A stretch of 7,666 bases of DNA from an uncultured Clostridia bacterium (GTDB taxonomy: Bacteria; Bacillota; Clostridia; Lachnospirales; Anaerotignaceae), in contig CAJUNT010000061.1 in NCBI GenBank assembly GCA_910587735.1, forward strand, positions 1-7,666, given 5' to 3'. A model generated the notes under the pieces. That model was not told where the DNA came from, did no database searches, and worked only from the letters and a program-made list of their open reading frames with translations. The translations under genes and the position numbers were made by a program. Positions within the stretch are counted from its first letter, which is position 1, and the number at the start of each line of letters is the position of its first letter. Shown here in pieces: positions 1 to 5,910 of this stretch.

Positions 1-3
1 ATG

Positions 4-41
4 AAAAAATAAAGGTAGCTCTGTTAATCAGAACTACCTTT
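4..41 (-). terminator. Rho-independent terminator at the end of the left gene run
   Basis: On the minus strand a 13-bp stem with one G-T wobble (arms 29-41 and 11-23, loop 24-28) is followed by A and then six T (positions 9-4). It lies about 40 bases past the stop of the small exported protein and probably ends that transcript. The plus strand after the hairpin is also T-rich, so it may act in both directions. Confidence 0.85.
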
Positions 42-80
42 ATTATAGTTTTTCACCTATTGTAAGTCAATGCTTGCTGT

Positions 81-509
81 TTAGTAAGAATCTGTTTCAG
101 ATATTGTAATGGTTTCTGAACCATTTCTTGTGCTAACAGTTCCATTAAATGTCAACTCATAGCTTCCCCTACCAGAAGCAGTTAATGTACCAGAGGTATT
201 AAGCATATTGCTATTTTCAGTAATCCTCTTTGAAGTTACATATTCACCATCTTTGTAAAGTGTCAATGTACCAGAAATTTTTGTAATATTGTCTCCTTGT
301 ATATATATTCTGTATGAGGCTTTGGAACTACTAACAGAAAAATCTAAGTTAGCTGAAGTGATATATTTATATCTTGGCATTATAGATTGTTCTGTTATTG
401 TTTTATACGAATTGTTTTGAATTTGTGCAAATGCTTGCAGTCCTGTTAAAGAGGTCATTGAAATACTTGCTAATGCTGCAGAAAATAACATTTGTTTTAT
501 TTTAATCAT
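81..509 (-). CDS. Small exported beta-rich protein
   Basis: A 142-aa protein of unknown function. Residues 1-28 form a signal peptide: the basic start MIKIK, a hydrophobic core, and an AFA site with likely cleavage between A28 and Q29. The mature part of about 114 residues is rich in Ser, Thr and Tyr and shows alternating short strands (around SYRIYIQG, GTLTLYKDG, SYELTFNGTV), as in a single immunoglobulin-like beta sandwich. There is no lipobox, no sortase motif and no membrane anchor, so it is probably released or loosely wall-bound. The start is supported by AAGGAG (518-523) eight bases upstream. It is the last gene of a probable three-gene run, 66 bases after the DUF4367 gene and just before a terminator. 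Small secreted beta proteins beside anti-sigma-like genes are a familiar arrangement in Clostridia, but I cannot name a family. Confidence 0.8.
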   Translation of the reverse strand: MIKIKQMLFSAALASISMTSLTGLQAFAQIQNNSYKTITEQSIMPRYKYITSANLDFSVSSSKASYRIYIQGDNITKISGTLTLYKDGEYVTSKRITENSNMLNTSGTLTASGRGSYELTFNGTVSTRNGSETITISETDSY

Positions 510-575
510 TTTAATTTCTCCTTATATTTTAAAAATAATCCACAACTTGCATGATAAATAAAAAAATATTATAAA

Positions 576-1259
576 TCATTTTATGTTTTCTCGTATTTTA
601 AATAATTCTTCTTTTTCTAAATGCCCTTGCAACATATAACACCCAGTATCATCATACCATAATAATATATTAGGAAAATCTTCGGATAAAGATAAAAATA
701 GATATTCTGTATTATTCTTGTATGAAGTGATAACATAATGTTCATCATCAATTTGAACAGTTGGAGAATGAAATAAATATTGTAATATTATTTTATCTTC
801 TTGTTCATTTTGATACATAATGTAAATTGCAAATTCATCTGTCTTATTTTCTATTTCCACATAACCTTCTGGTATATAACCTACTGTAATTTTTTTAGGA
901 GATTCTGAAAAAGAATTAAAATCAAAGCCAACATATTTATCACAAAATTCCACAATAACCTGATAACAAGCGGCTCTTACTTTATCAGATTGCAAAAGCA
1001 AACCAAAAACTCCAGAAACTACTACCAAAAATATGATTGCTACTTTTTTAGAGTAGTTATTCCACTTTTTTACTGTTTGCTTTTTTATCATTTTGTGATA
1101 TGTTTTCATAACTCTATCATCATATGATTTAGGAACTTCTATTTCTTTTACTATTGTTTCGTCATCTATCCATTCGTCCATTTCTTCTAATGCGTTTTCG
1201 ATGACAGCAGCCTTGAGCAAAGACTCAAACAATTCGTCCTGTAATTCTTTTTTATACAT
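576..1259 (-). CDS. DUF4367 / anti-sigma-like single-pass membrane protein
   Basis: A 227-aa membrane protein. Residues 1-70 are a charged cytoplasmic region beginning with an acidic helix (about 5-40). One transmembrane helix lies at about 73-90, and an extracytoplasmic domain follows. The segment just after the helix (VRAACYQVIVEFCDKYVGF, 94-112) and YIPEGY (128-133) are the usual landmarks of DUF4367 proteins, which normally accompany ECF-like sigma factors and are thought to act as anti-sigma or signal-sensing proteins. No sigma-factor gene is present here, so the partner is elsewhere or lost. The ATG overlaps the end of the upstream gene by 8 bases (ATG of this gene, TAA of the other) and its AGGAG site (1266-1270) lies inside that gene, which suggests translational coupling. 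Family assignment is fairly firm; the regulatory role is inferred from the family. Confidence 0.8.
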   Translation of the reverse strand: MYKKELQDELFESLLKAAVIENALEEMDEWIDDETIVKEIEVPKSYDDRVMKTYHKMIKKQTVKKWNNYSKKVAIIFLVVVSGVFGLLLQSDKVRAACYQVIVEFCDKYVGFDFNSFSESPKKITVGYIPEGYVEIENKTDEFAIYIMYQNEQEDKIILQYLFHSPTVQIDDEHYVITSYKNNTEYLFLSLSEDFPNILLWYDDTGCYMLQGHLEKEELFKIRENIK

Positions 1260-1641
1260 CTTTTTCTCCTAGTTTTGTTACAAAATGTTTTGCCTTATTA
1301 TTTGCGTCTGCAAGTCTTGCAACTACTGGAATGCTATCCATAATTTGTTGTGCCATATCATTTACTTCTGTAACAGAATAAGTAACTCCATTTATTGTTT
1401 TGTCAGAAAATCTTGTATCAATAAGACCTGAGTTATTAGTACATTCTTGAATCAAATCAACAACTACTTGTTTAGCCTCACTTGATGTATCGTAACCTTC
1501 TTTTTGACAAATTAACATACCATAAGCACAAACACCACAACCATATTCTTGTACTGTAGTATTATCTTTTAGTTTTAAACTTGCAAATGGTTCAGTTCCT
1601 TGATTGATATAATACACATTTTCTACATTATAAATTGCCAT
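1252..1641 (-). CDS. C39-like cysteine peptidase fold protein, C-terminally truncated
   Basis: A 129-aa protein resembling the papain-like C39 peptidase family. Near the N-terminus, YYINQG supplies a candidate oxyanion-hole Gln (Q14). YGCGVCAYGM (33-42) matches the family nucleophile motif of the GCGPT..AM type, with C35 as the likely catalytic Cys. KHFVTKLG near the end contains the likely catalytic His (H119). Family members normally continue with a short strand and an Asp or Asn of the triad some 15-20 residues after this His. Here the protein ends ten residues later, so the acidic residue and last strands are missing and activity is doubtful. There is no signal peptide or GG leader-processing context. 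An in-frame GTG (1648-1650) could start three codons earlier, but it forms part of the GAGGTG ribosome site; the ATG at 1641, six bases after that site, is the better start. It is first in the run with the DUF4367 gene. Confidence 0.65.
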   Translation of the reverse strand: MAIYNVENVYYINQGTEPFASLKLKDNTTVQEYGCGVCAYGMLICQKEGYDTSSEAKQVVVDLIQECTNNSGLIDTRFSDKTINGVTYSVTEVNDMAQQIMDSIPVVARLADANNKAKHFVTKLGEKDV

Positions 1642-1647
1642 AAAAAT

Positions 1648-1653
1648 CACCTC
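1648..1653 (-). promoter_or_regulatory. Ribosome binding site that fixes the start of the C39-like gene
   Basis: GAGGTG on the minus strand stands six bases before the ATG at 1641. It contains the upstream in-frame GTG, so that GTG is unlikely to be the initiation codon. Confidence 0.75.
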
Positions 1654-1679
1654 ATTTTATTTTTTCTTGTTTTTTCATA

Positions 1680-1713
1680 ATCTTTTATTTAGTAGCTACT
1701 GTTAATAAAAGAT
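1680..1713. repeat. Inverted repeat upstream of the C39-like gene
   Basis: ATCTTTTATT (1680-1689) and its perfect reverse complement AATAAAAGAT (1704-1713) enclose a second palindrome, AGTAGCTACT (1691-1700). It is 38 bases upstream of the start codon. No T-run follows on the minus strand, so it does not look like a terminator. It could be an operator or a leader hairpin. Confidence 0.5.
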
Positions 1714-1796
1714 AAAATGCTTGTCCATCTAGCAACTGAAAATTTAAAACTTTTTACTAAAATTTTAAATTTACTTAATCAGCTATACATAAAATA

Positions 1797-2003
1797 TTAA
1801 ACTTCTACTACTTCAAACTGAATAACTTCAGTGCTACTACCCTTTGACAAAACAGAGTAGTTGAATTCGGACATCAAAAGTTTATTTGTTTTTTGACCAC
1901 AGCAATCAGGACAAACAGAATAAGAATAGTCCTGATACTTATTCCATTTATTGCTGCTTACATAATAGAAAGAGGATTTATGCCAATGTGTGTAAACCAG
2001 TTT
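1797..2003 (-). pseudogene. Fused gene remnant: CPDCC segment joined to the tail of the 362-aa protein
   Basis: An open minus-strand frame of 68 codons with no plausible start codon; it opens after a TAA at 2004-2006 and has no ribosome site. The first 34 or so codons read as a Tyr/Trp-rich piece (VYTHWHKSSFYYVSSNKWN) ending SVCPDCCG, a possible metal-binding or disulphide knuckle. The last 25 codons (MSEFNYSVLSKGSS to VVEV) match the C-terminus of the 362-aa protein (MPEFNYSILSKGSS to VVEV). The joint lies near 1878-1892. It looks like the product of the deletion that removed the rest of the downstream gene in copy A. Tail differences from copy B are largely conservative, so the tail diverged as coding sequence before being lost. 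I infer that it is not expressed as a protein. Confidence 0.7.
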
Positions 2004-2013
2004 TTAAAAAATT

Positions 2014-2060
2014 TCAAAAAAATAAAAATGTTACTATAACAAATTGCCATAACAACATTT
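2014..2060 (-). terminator. Terminator of LRR-stalk gene A
   Basis: Starting 13 bases after the stop codon, a stem of about 15 bp with several G-T wobbles (outer arms AAATGTT and AACATTT, within 2026-2060) is followed on the minus strand by TTTATTTTTTT. The corresponding hairpin in copy B differs in one arm yet still pairs, which supports selection for the structure. Confidence 0.75.
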
Positions 2061-2073
2061 TTATTTATATTTA

Positions 2074-3414
2074 TTATTTTGTTTCAATATAAAGTGTATT
2101 TTTTAATTTACTGTAATGACAGTTCATACCAAATTGTTCTAAAATAGTATCAACAGGACAATAAATTGTACTTTGGTTTCCCTCTAAATCCTCCATAGTA
2201 ATAGGAAGTTCTGTTTCCTCTGTATAAGGAGATTCTTCATTAATAAGTAATGCTTCTGCACCAATATCAAATGTTTCATTGCTTATAGTAGCCATATTTT
2301 CTCCTGTAGTTACTTTTACAATGGTATTCTCTTTTTGATATTGCGCTGTACAAGGATACCATGAAATCCATTTTGTAGAAATTCCACATAAATTACATAC
2401 ATATTGAGATGGTACATAGACCTTATTTTTGTAATAAAAAGGTCTTTCAGCCAAACCATCAAAATCAATGGGAACATCATCAATGACTAAATTCACTTCT
2501 TTTACTACTTTAGGCATTTTTTTACTTGTTATTTCTTTTGCTCCAGCCTGCCATATCATATGATAAGCCTTTAACTTAATTCCTCTATAAATTACAAAAT
2601 CTAATGAATCACATCCCATAAGAGCATGTGAACTCATATTTCTAACACTTTTAGGAATAGAAATCAATTTTATTCCACTGTTATAGAAAGCAGCATTTTC
2701 AATTTTTTCCAATCCCTCTGATAAACCAATTTTAGTTAAATTTGGTCTTTTGGTAAAAGTATATTCTCCAATTTTTTTTACTCCTCCAGAAATTGTAACA
2801 GATATTACAGAATTAGGCAAAACCAAACCACTTTGTCTATCAGAATCATCAGGTAGTATAACATTATCTGGTATTTGTAATTGTTTTATATTTGTATGCT
2901 GTAAAGCACATGGCTCTAATGTTTTTAAAGAATGAGGCAATATCACTTCTTCCAAATTTTTATTCTGAAAAGCATCTTCTTTTATTGTTGTCACTCCATT
3001 CGGTACAATATAACTTTTTTCTTGTTTGCCAGAAGGATAAAATAATAATGTTTCTCTAGTTTTATCAAATAGCACACCGTTATCACTAGAAAGCAAGGGA
3101 TTTTGTTCTGAAACAATTATCTTTTTTAAATTTGGAAAATCATAATTTGATACATTTTTATGACTTTCCTCTACCCATTCCCATTCAATATTTTTCCAAA
3201 TTGCTGTACTTGGAAGTATAAGCGTTTCTATTTCACTGCTATTTGTAATGGTATCACTTGTTATATCAGTAATACCTTCTGGCACTTCATAGATAACACC
3301 AATAAGCTGTTCTGTTGTTTCTGCATGATTGTTTAAATTCATCATTTCAGTAGGTAATGGAAAAATTGATGTCATTATTATCATTGTAATTGTAACACAT
3401 AATTTTTGTAACAT
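2074..3414 (-). CDS. Secreted BspA-type LRR protein with C-terminal stalk domain (copy A)
   Basis: A 446-aa exported protein. Residues 1 to about 23 form a signal peptide with a short hydrophobic core (VTITMIIMTSIF). Residues about 60-285 carry irregular leucine-rich repeats of the BspA (LRR_5) type, recognisable from recurring units such as YIVPNGVTTIKEDAF, LEEVILPHSLKTL and GLEKIENAAF; such repeats commonly mediate binding. Residues about 306-446 resemble the copper-amine-oxidase N-terminal 'stalk' domain: NLVIDDVPIDFD, KVYVPSQYVCNLCGI, then a second half ending KNTLYIETK. Five cysteines (340, 343, 355, 419, 432) are conserved in copy B. No transmembrane anchor or sortase motif is visible. 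The ATG has AAGGGAG (3423-3429) eight bases upstream. It is divergent from the lipoprotein gene and shares an upstream element with it. The ligand is unknown. Confidence 0.85.
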   Translation of the reverse strand: MLQKLCVTITMIIMTSIFPLPTEMMNLNNHAETTEQLIGVIYEVPEGITDITSDTITNSSEIETLILPSTAIWKNIEWEWVEESHKNVSNYDFPNLKKIIVSEQNPLLSSDNGVLFDKTRETLLFYPSGKQEKSYIVPNGVTTIKEDAFQNKNLEEVILPHSLKTLEPCALQHTNIKQLQIPDNVILPDDSDRQSGLVLPNSVISVTISGGVKKIGEYTFTKRPNLTKIGLSEGLEKIENAAFYNSGIKLISIPKSVRNMSSHALMGCDSLDFVIYRGIKLKAYHMIWQAGAKEITSKKMPKVVKEVNLVIDDVPIDFDGLAERPFYYKNKVYVPSQYVCNLCGISTKWISWYPCTAQYQKENTIVKVTTGENMATISNETFDIGAEALLINEESPYTEETELPITMEDLEGNQSTIYCPVDTILEQFGMNCHYSKLKNTLYIETK

Positions 3415-3450
3415 CTAAAACACTCCCTTTTTCTATTTTATTTTACTGAT

Positions 3451-3481
3451 ATAAACAATAAAAAACAGTAATATACTACAA
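3451..3481 (-). promoter_or_regulatory. Bipartite upstream element of LRR gene A
   Basis: On the minus strand TTGTAGTA (3474-3481), 13 bases, then TATTGTTTAT (3451-3460). The same two blocks with identical spacing precede the lipoprotein gene and LRR gene B. Its near end is 36 bases before the ATG. Read as a promoter it is TTGTAG-N17-TTGTTT, which does not fit a sigma-A -10 box, so an alternative sigma factor or a regulator site is more likely. Confidence 0.6.
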
Positions 3482-3526
3482 AATTTCTAATTGTTTAAAA
3501 AAAAATACAAAAAAGATTGAAAAAAG

Positions 3527-3557
3527 TTGTAGTAAATCTTCTCATTTTATTGTTTAT
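3527..3557 (+). promoter_or_regulatory. Bipartite upstream element of the lipoprotein gene
   Basis: TTGTAGTA (3527-3534), 13 bases, then TATTGTTTAT (3548-3557) on the plus strand. It matches both blocks found before the two LRR genes exactly, while the 13-base gap differs. It ends 51 bases before the ATG. With the element at 3451-3481 it forms a divergent pair in the 194-bp region between the two genes. Confidence 0.6.
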
Positions 3558-3608
3558 TTATCATATAGCTTATTTATAAATAGTTTTATAATAGAAAGGA
3601 GAATATTT

Positions 3609-4298
3609 ATGAAAAAAATAATGTTGCTATTTGTTTTTGTGTTTCTTTTGACAGCTTGTGTCAAAGAAGAAACAAAAACATCTTATTTACAGCAGTTTAT
3701 AAAAGAAGATACTACGATATTAGATTGCTTTGATTGTTCAAATGAAAAAAAGATAACAGAAGAATTGCTTCTCACTATATTAGATAATGAAATTGGATTT
3801 TTAGAAAAAGAGTACGAAGTAAAAGAACCTGAAAATCCAGAACCAAATCAAGTTTATGAAGTAGTATCAAAAGAAGAAGAACCAATTTATTTTAAAGTAT
3901 ATTATATCAATAATACAGGAATCATTACTGCTGACCGTACTTTTATAGATAAAGCAATTGCATTAGCAGAACAAAAAGATGTTTATGCAGGTATTAGATA
4001 TGGCATCTATATAGGACAGTATAATATTGGCAAACAAAACATACAAGAAACAGATACAGAATATATCAATAAAGCAGAAACATATCTGCAAAGTATATTT
4101 CCCTATTTGAATTTTGATGATTATACTGTAAGGGTAATATATGGAGATGCAGGACAAACAAGTTTTAATTATTATGCAGATAAAACACCAAAAGAAAACC
4201 AAGCAAGAGATTTTGGTTGGACTTCTCCTTTAAAAAATAGTTATATTGATATTACTATATCTCGTAATTTGTTAGATAAACTTCTTTACAATAAATAA
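3609..4298 (+). CDS. Putative lipoprotein of unknown function
   Basis: A 229-aa protein with a lipoprotein signal peptide: basic MKK, hydrophobic core to about residue 14, lipobox LTAC with C17 as the lipidated residue. It is therefore expected on the outer face of the membrane. The mature part begins with an acidic, Lys-rich linker-like region and contains a Glu/Pro stretch (KEPENPEPNQ) near residue 75. The rest is mixed alpha/beta and rich in Tyr and Ile, for example RYGIYIGQYNIGKQ and YTVRVIYGDAG. I do not recognise a domain. The ATG follows AAAGGAG (3595-3601) by seven bases. It is the only plus-strand gene, divergent from LRR gene A and convergent with the 362-aa gene. The shared upstream element suggests it is co-regulated with the LRR genes. 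It has no counterpart beside copy B within the window. Confidence 0.8.
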   Translation: MKKIMLLFVFVFLLTACVKEETKTSYLQQFIKEDTTILDCFDCSNEKKITEELLLTILDNEIGFLEKEYEVKEPENPEPNQVYEVVSKEEEPIYFKVYYINNTGIITADRTFIDKAIALAEQKDVYAGIRYGIYIGQYNIGKQNIQETDTEYINKAETYLQSIFPYLNFDDYTVRVIYGDAGQTSFNYYADKTPKENQARDFGWTSPLKNSYIDITISRNLLDKLLYNK

Positions 4299-4550
4299 TT
4301 TCATAGGAATGTCCAAAAACAGTAGCTTTAAAAATAATTTTTATTTCTTTTTATTATCAGGAAAACGAAGTTTTCCATAAAAGTTTGTGGAGTTTAAGGC
4401 AACACCTCAAGGTTTTAAGGTCTTTTATGCTTTCAAGTGTGTTTTTGAGAGAAAGGAGCAAAGTAACGAGGGAACTTTTCACAAGTGAAAAAAGTTTCCC
4501 TATTTTAAAAATGCTTGTTTAGTTATTCCCTAATTTCATTATAAAATAGA
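4299..4550. other. Gene-free stretch with two hairpins, possibly a small dispersed element
   Basis: The first 50 or so bases are AT-rich and unremarkable. From about 4360 to 4500 the base composition is richer in G and C than the surroundings and the block is bracketed by hairpins: GGAAAAC-GAA-GTTTTCC (4360-4376) and GGGAACTTTTCAC paired with GTGAAAAAAGTTTCCC (4470-4500, with bulges). The plus strand has a frame open from before 4350 to TAG at about 4519 and a second overlapping open frame of about 36 codons, neither with a credible start and ribosome site. I read this as a structured, possibly repeated intergenic element rather than a gene. The right-hand hairpin, followed by TATTTTA, might also stop lipoprotein transcription. 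Confidence 0.4.
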
Positions 4551-4575
4551 AAAGGCGGAGATGTTTTCTCCGCCT
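4541..4575 (-). terminator. Terminator of the 362-aa gene
   Basis: A perfect GC-rich 9-bp stem (AGGCGGAGA at 4553-4561 and TCTCCGCCT at 4567-4575, five-base loop) is followed on the minus strand by TTTTCTATTTT. It begins 28 bases after the stop codon. A further AT-only 11-bp inverted repeat (4578-4588 with 4595-4605) overlaps the stop codon and may stack on it. Confidence 0.85.
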
Positions 4576-4603
4576 AAAATACTTAAAAACTAAATTTTAA
4601 GTA

Positions 4604-5692
4604 TTAAACTTCCACTACCTCAAATTGAATAGCACAAGCACTGCTACCTTTTGATAAAATTGAGTAATTGAACTCTGGCATCAAAAATTCACCTGGTTCT
4701 AATGCTCTGGATTCGTAAAAATGCCATCTCATTTTATTTCGTGCTATTTTAGAGCCATTAATACCTAAATGATAAGCATCTGCATTATACCCTGATTGAA
4801 TTCCTGCACAATGAGAGTCGTTATTAGATATAGCATATGCCCTAAATTTCACTGTTTTTTGTGTATCATTTCGTATTGTTATAGCAAAATGATAAATAAT
4901 GCCCCAATTTCCTAAATTGTTGTATGTAGCTGTTCCAAAGGAGGCAACACCACCTTGTACCATATTAATAGGGATACTTTCATTGACATTTTTATTGTTA
5001 TGGCAAGGTACTCCTAAACGGTAAAAAATAGAACATTTATCCTTTTTTAACAATTTAGAGGCAAACAAAGTATCTTGTGTATGTAGGCTGTAATTTTCAG
5101 ACCAGCCAGAATATACATTTTCTGTTTTCTTAATAAAAGTGGTTTCTGCTGGAATCTTATTTACATTTTCACATACATAAACTGCAACTACAATTTGTGA
5201 ATCGGTTTCAAACAATGACAGCAATTCTACAAATTTTTGAGGAGCATCCTCTATAATTATCCATTCACTTTGTTTGGAATTAACCTTAATGCGTTTACTT
5301 CTATTTACTGCATAATCTTTCCATACATCACAAGCAACATCATAGTCATCAGTGCAATTATATCCCATTTTTGTAATTTCTACAGTAGCAATCGTAGAAT
5401 TAGGATTAAAAACGCGAACTGCTAATTTATTTGTACCCATTAAAGGTTTTTTCGTAAGTTCATAAGAAGCATATAATAAAACTTTTTTGTTTGCTTCCAC
5501 AACAACTCTATTAAGAAATTTACCTTTTTCTCCATAATGCTCTGCTTTAACTTGCTCTGGATGATTACAATAAATCAATCTTTCATTTCCCCATTTTACA
5601 AATGTAAGTGGAGTAGTAGATAGGTCATCAATATTTGCTATTCCTGATGTACCATAATCATAAAAGTTTTTTAAAATTTCAATACTAGACAT
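4604..5692 (-). CDS. 362-aa protein of unknown family, partner of the LRR-stalk gene
   Basis: I cannot assign a family. The protein has no signal peptide, transmembrane segment or lipobox. It appears mostly beta: strands are suggested around VLLYASYEL (71-79), LAVRVFNPNSTIATVEIT (90-107), WIIIED, IVVAVYVCE (167-175), WGIIYHFAITIRND (263-276), TVKFRAYAI and the C-terminal IQFEVVEV. The two stretches near 90-107 and 268-288 look alike in style and may mark two related beta-sandwich halves. It is rich in Asn and Tyr and has ten cysteines. The frame also has an ATG two codons earlier (5698), but AAAGGA (5701-5706) is two bases from that ATG and eight from the one at 5692, so 5692 is preferred. 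It lies downstream of LRR gene B on the same strand, and copy A keeps a remnant in the same place, so the pairing predates the duplication. My faint impression that similar regions occur inside stalk-domain proteins is unverified. Confidence 0.75.
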   Translation of the reverse strand: MSSIEILKNFYDYGTSGIANIDDLSTTPLTFVKWGNERLIYCNHPEQVKAEHYGEKGKFLNRVVVEANKKVLLYASYELTKKPLMGTNKLAVRVFNPNSTIATVEITKMGYNCTDDYDVACDVWKDYAVNRSKRIKVNSKQSEWIIIEDAPQKFVELLSLFETDSQIVVAVYVCENVNKIPAETTFIKKTENVYSGWSENYSLHTQDTLFASKLLKKDKCSIFYRLGVPCHNNKNVNESIPINMVQGGVASFGTATYNNLGNWGIIYHFAITIRNDTQKTVKFRAYAISNNDSHCAGIQSGYNADAYHLGINGSKIARNKMRWHFYESRALEPGEFLMPEFNYSILSKGSSACAIQFEVVEV

Positions 5693-5700
5693 AAACATTA

Positions 5701-5706
5701 TCCTTT
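5701..5706 (-). promoter_or_regulatory. Ribosome binding site that fixes the start of the 362-aa gene
   Basis: AAAGGA on the minus strand is eight bases before the ATG at 5692 and only two before the alternative ATG at 5698, so the downstream ATG should be used. Confidence 0.7.
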
Positions 5707-5727
5707 CTTTTTTTGTACATTATTTTT

Positions 5728-5837
5728 TTAACCATAGCAATCAAGACAAACAGAACAAGAATAGTCCTGATACTCTTATTCCATTTATTGCTGCTTACAT
5801 AATAGAAAGAGGATTTATGCTAGTGTGTGTAAACTAA
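5728..5837 (-). pseudogene. Decayed CxxC segment in copy B
   Basis: Nearly the same nucleotide sequence as the first half of the 1797-2003 frame, with few substitutions. It is broken by TAG in place of a Trp codon (5820-5822) and by a 2-base insertion near 5773-5775. After the insertion the other frame reads YQDYSCSVCLDCYG and then stops with TAA (5728-5730), parallel to YQDYSYSVCPDCCG in copy A. Most of the differences change an amino acid, as expected of sequence no longer under protein-level selection. It sits between the LRR-B terminator and the 362-aa gene. Confidence 0.65.
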
Positions 5838-5850
5838 ATTTTAAAAATTT

Positions 5851-5896
5851 TAAAAAATAAAAAATGCTGTCATAACAAATTATTATAACAACATTT
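5851..5896 (-). terminator. Terminator of LRR-stalk gene B
   Basis: A 14-bp stem with two G-T wobbles (arms 5883-5896 and 5862-5875, seven-base loop) begins 14 bases after the stop codon and is followed on the minus strand by TTTATTTTTT. It separates the LRR gene from the 362-aa gene, which must rely on read-through or a promoter in 5699-5850; I see no clear promoter there. Confidence 0.8.
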
Positions 5897-5910
5897 TTAT
5901 TTTATATTTA

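Larger units (their letters stand above)
1797..3511. repeat. Segmental duplication, copy A (deleted form)
   Basis: This stretch aligns in order with 4604-7359. It holds the last codons of the 362-aa gene, a short decayed segment, a hairpin terminator, the LRR-stalk gene and its upstream region. Relative to copy B it lacks about 1 kb, corresponding to nearly all of the 362-aa gene; the breakpoint is near 1880. Homology ends at a run of A before position 3512. The copies are direct repeats separated by about 1.1 kb. No transposase or terminal inverted repeats flank either copy. Confidence 0.85.

Noticed and set aside
1648..1650. GTG as start of the C39-like gene
   Set aside because: The codon is part of the GAGGTG ribosome site that serves the ATG at 1641.
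1886..2092. Plus-strand open frame of 68 codons
   Set aside because: It is the antisense shadow of the minus-strand remnant at 1797-2003 and crosses the LRR-A terminator; its sequence has low-complexity Tyr/Ile/Asn composition and no ribosome site.
2750..2935. Plus-strand open frame inside LRR gene A
   Set aside because: Antisense to a well-supported gene, short, no ribosome site; a shadow frame.
3587..3592. TATAAT as -10 box of the lipoprotein gene
   Set aside because: Perfect hexamer, but transcription would start inside the ribosome site and no -35 lies at 16-18 bases; the shared bipartite element is better placed.
3963..4202. Minus-strand open frame inside the lipoprotein gene
   Set aside because: Very Ile/Cys/Phe-rich product antisense to a gene with a clear lipobox and ribosome site.
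4350..4519. Start-less open frame on the plus strand as a gene
   Set aside because: A second frame on the same strand is open over much of the stretch, there is no start with a ribosome site, and the ends form hairpins; the openness is explained by lower AT content.
5237..5425. Plus-strand open frame inside the 362-aa gene
   Set aside because: Antisense shadow without ribosome site or recognisable protein features.
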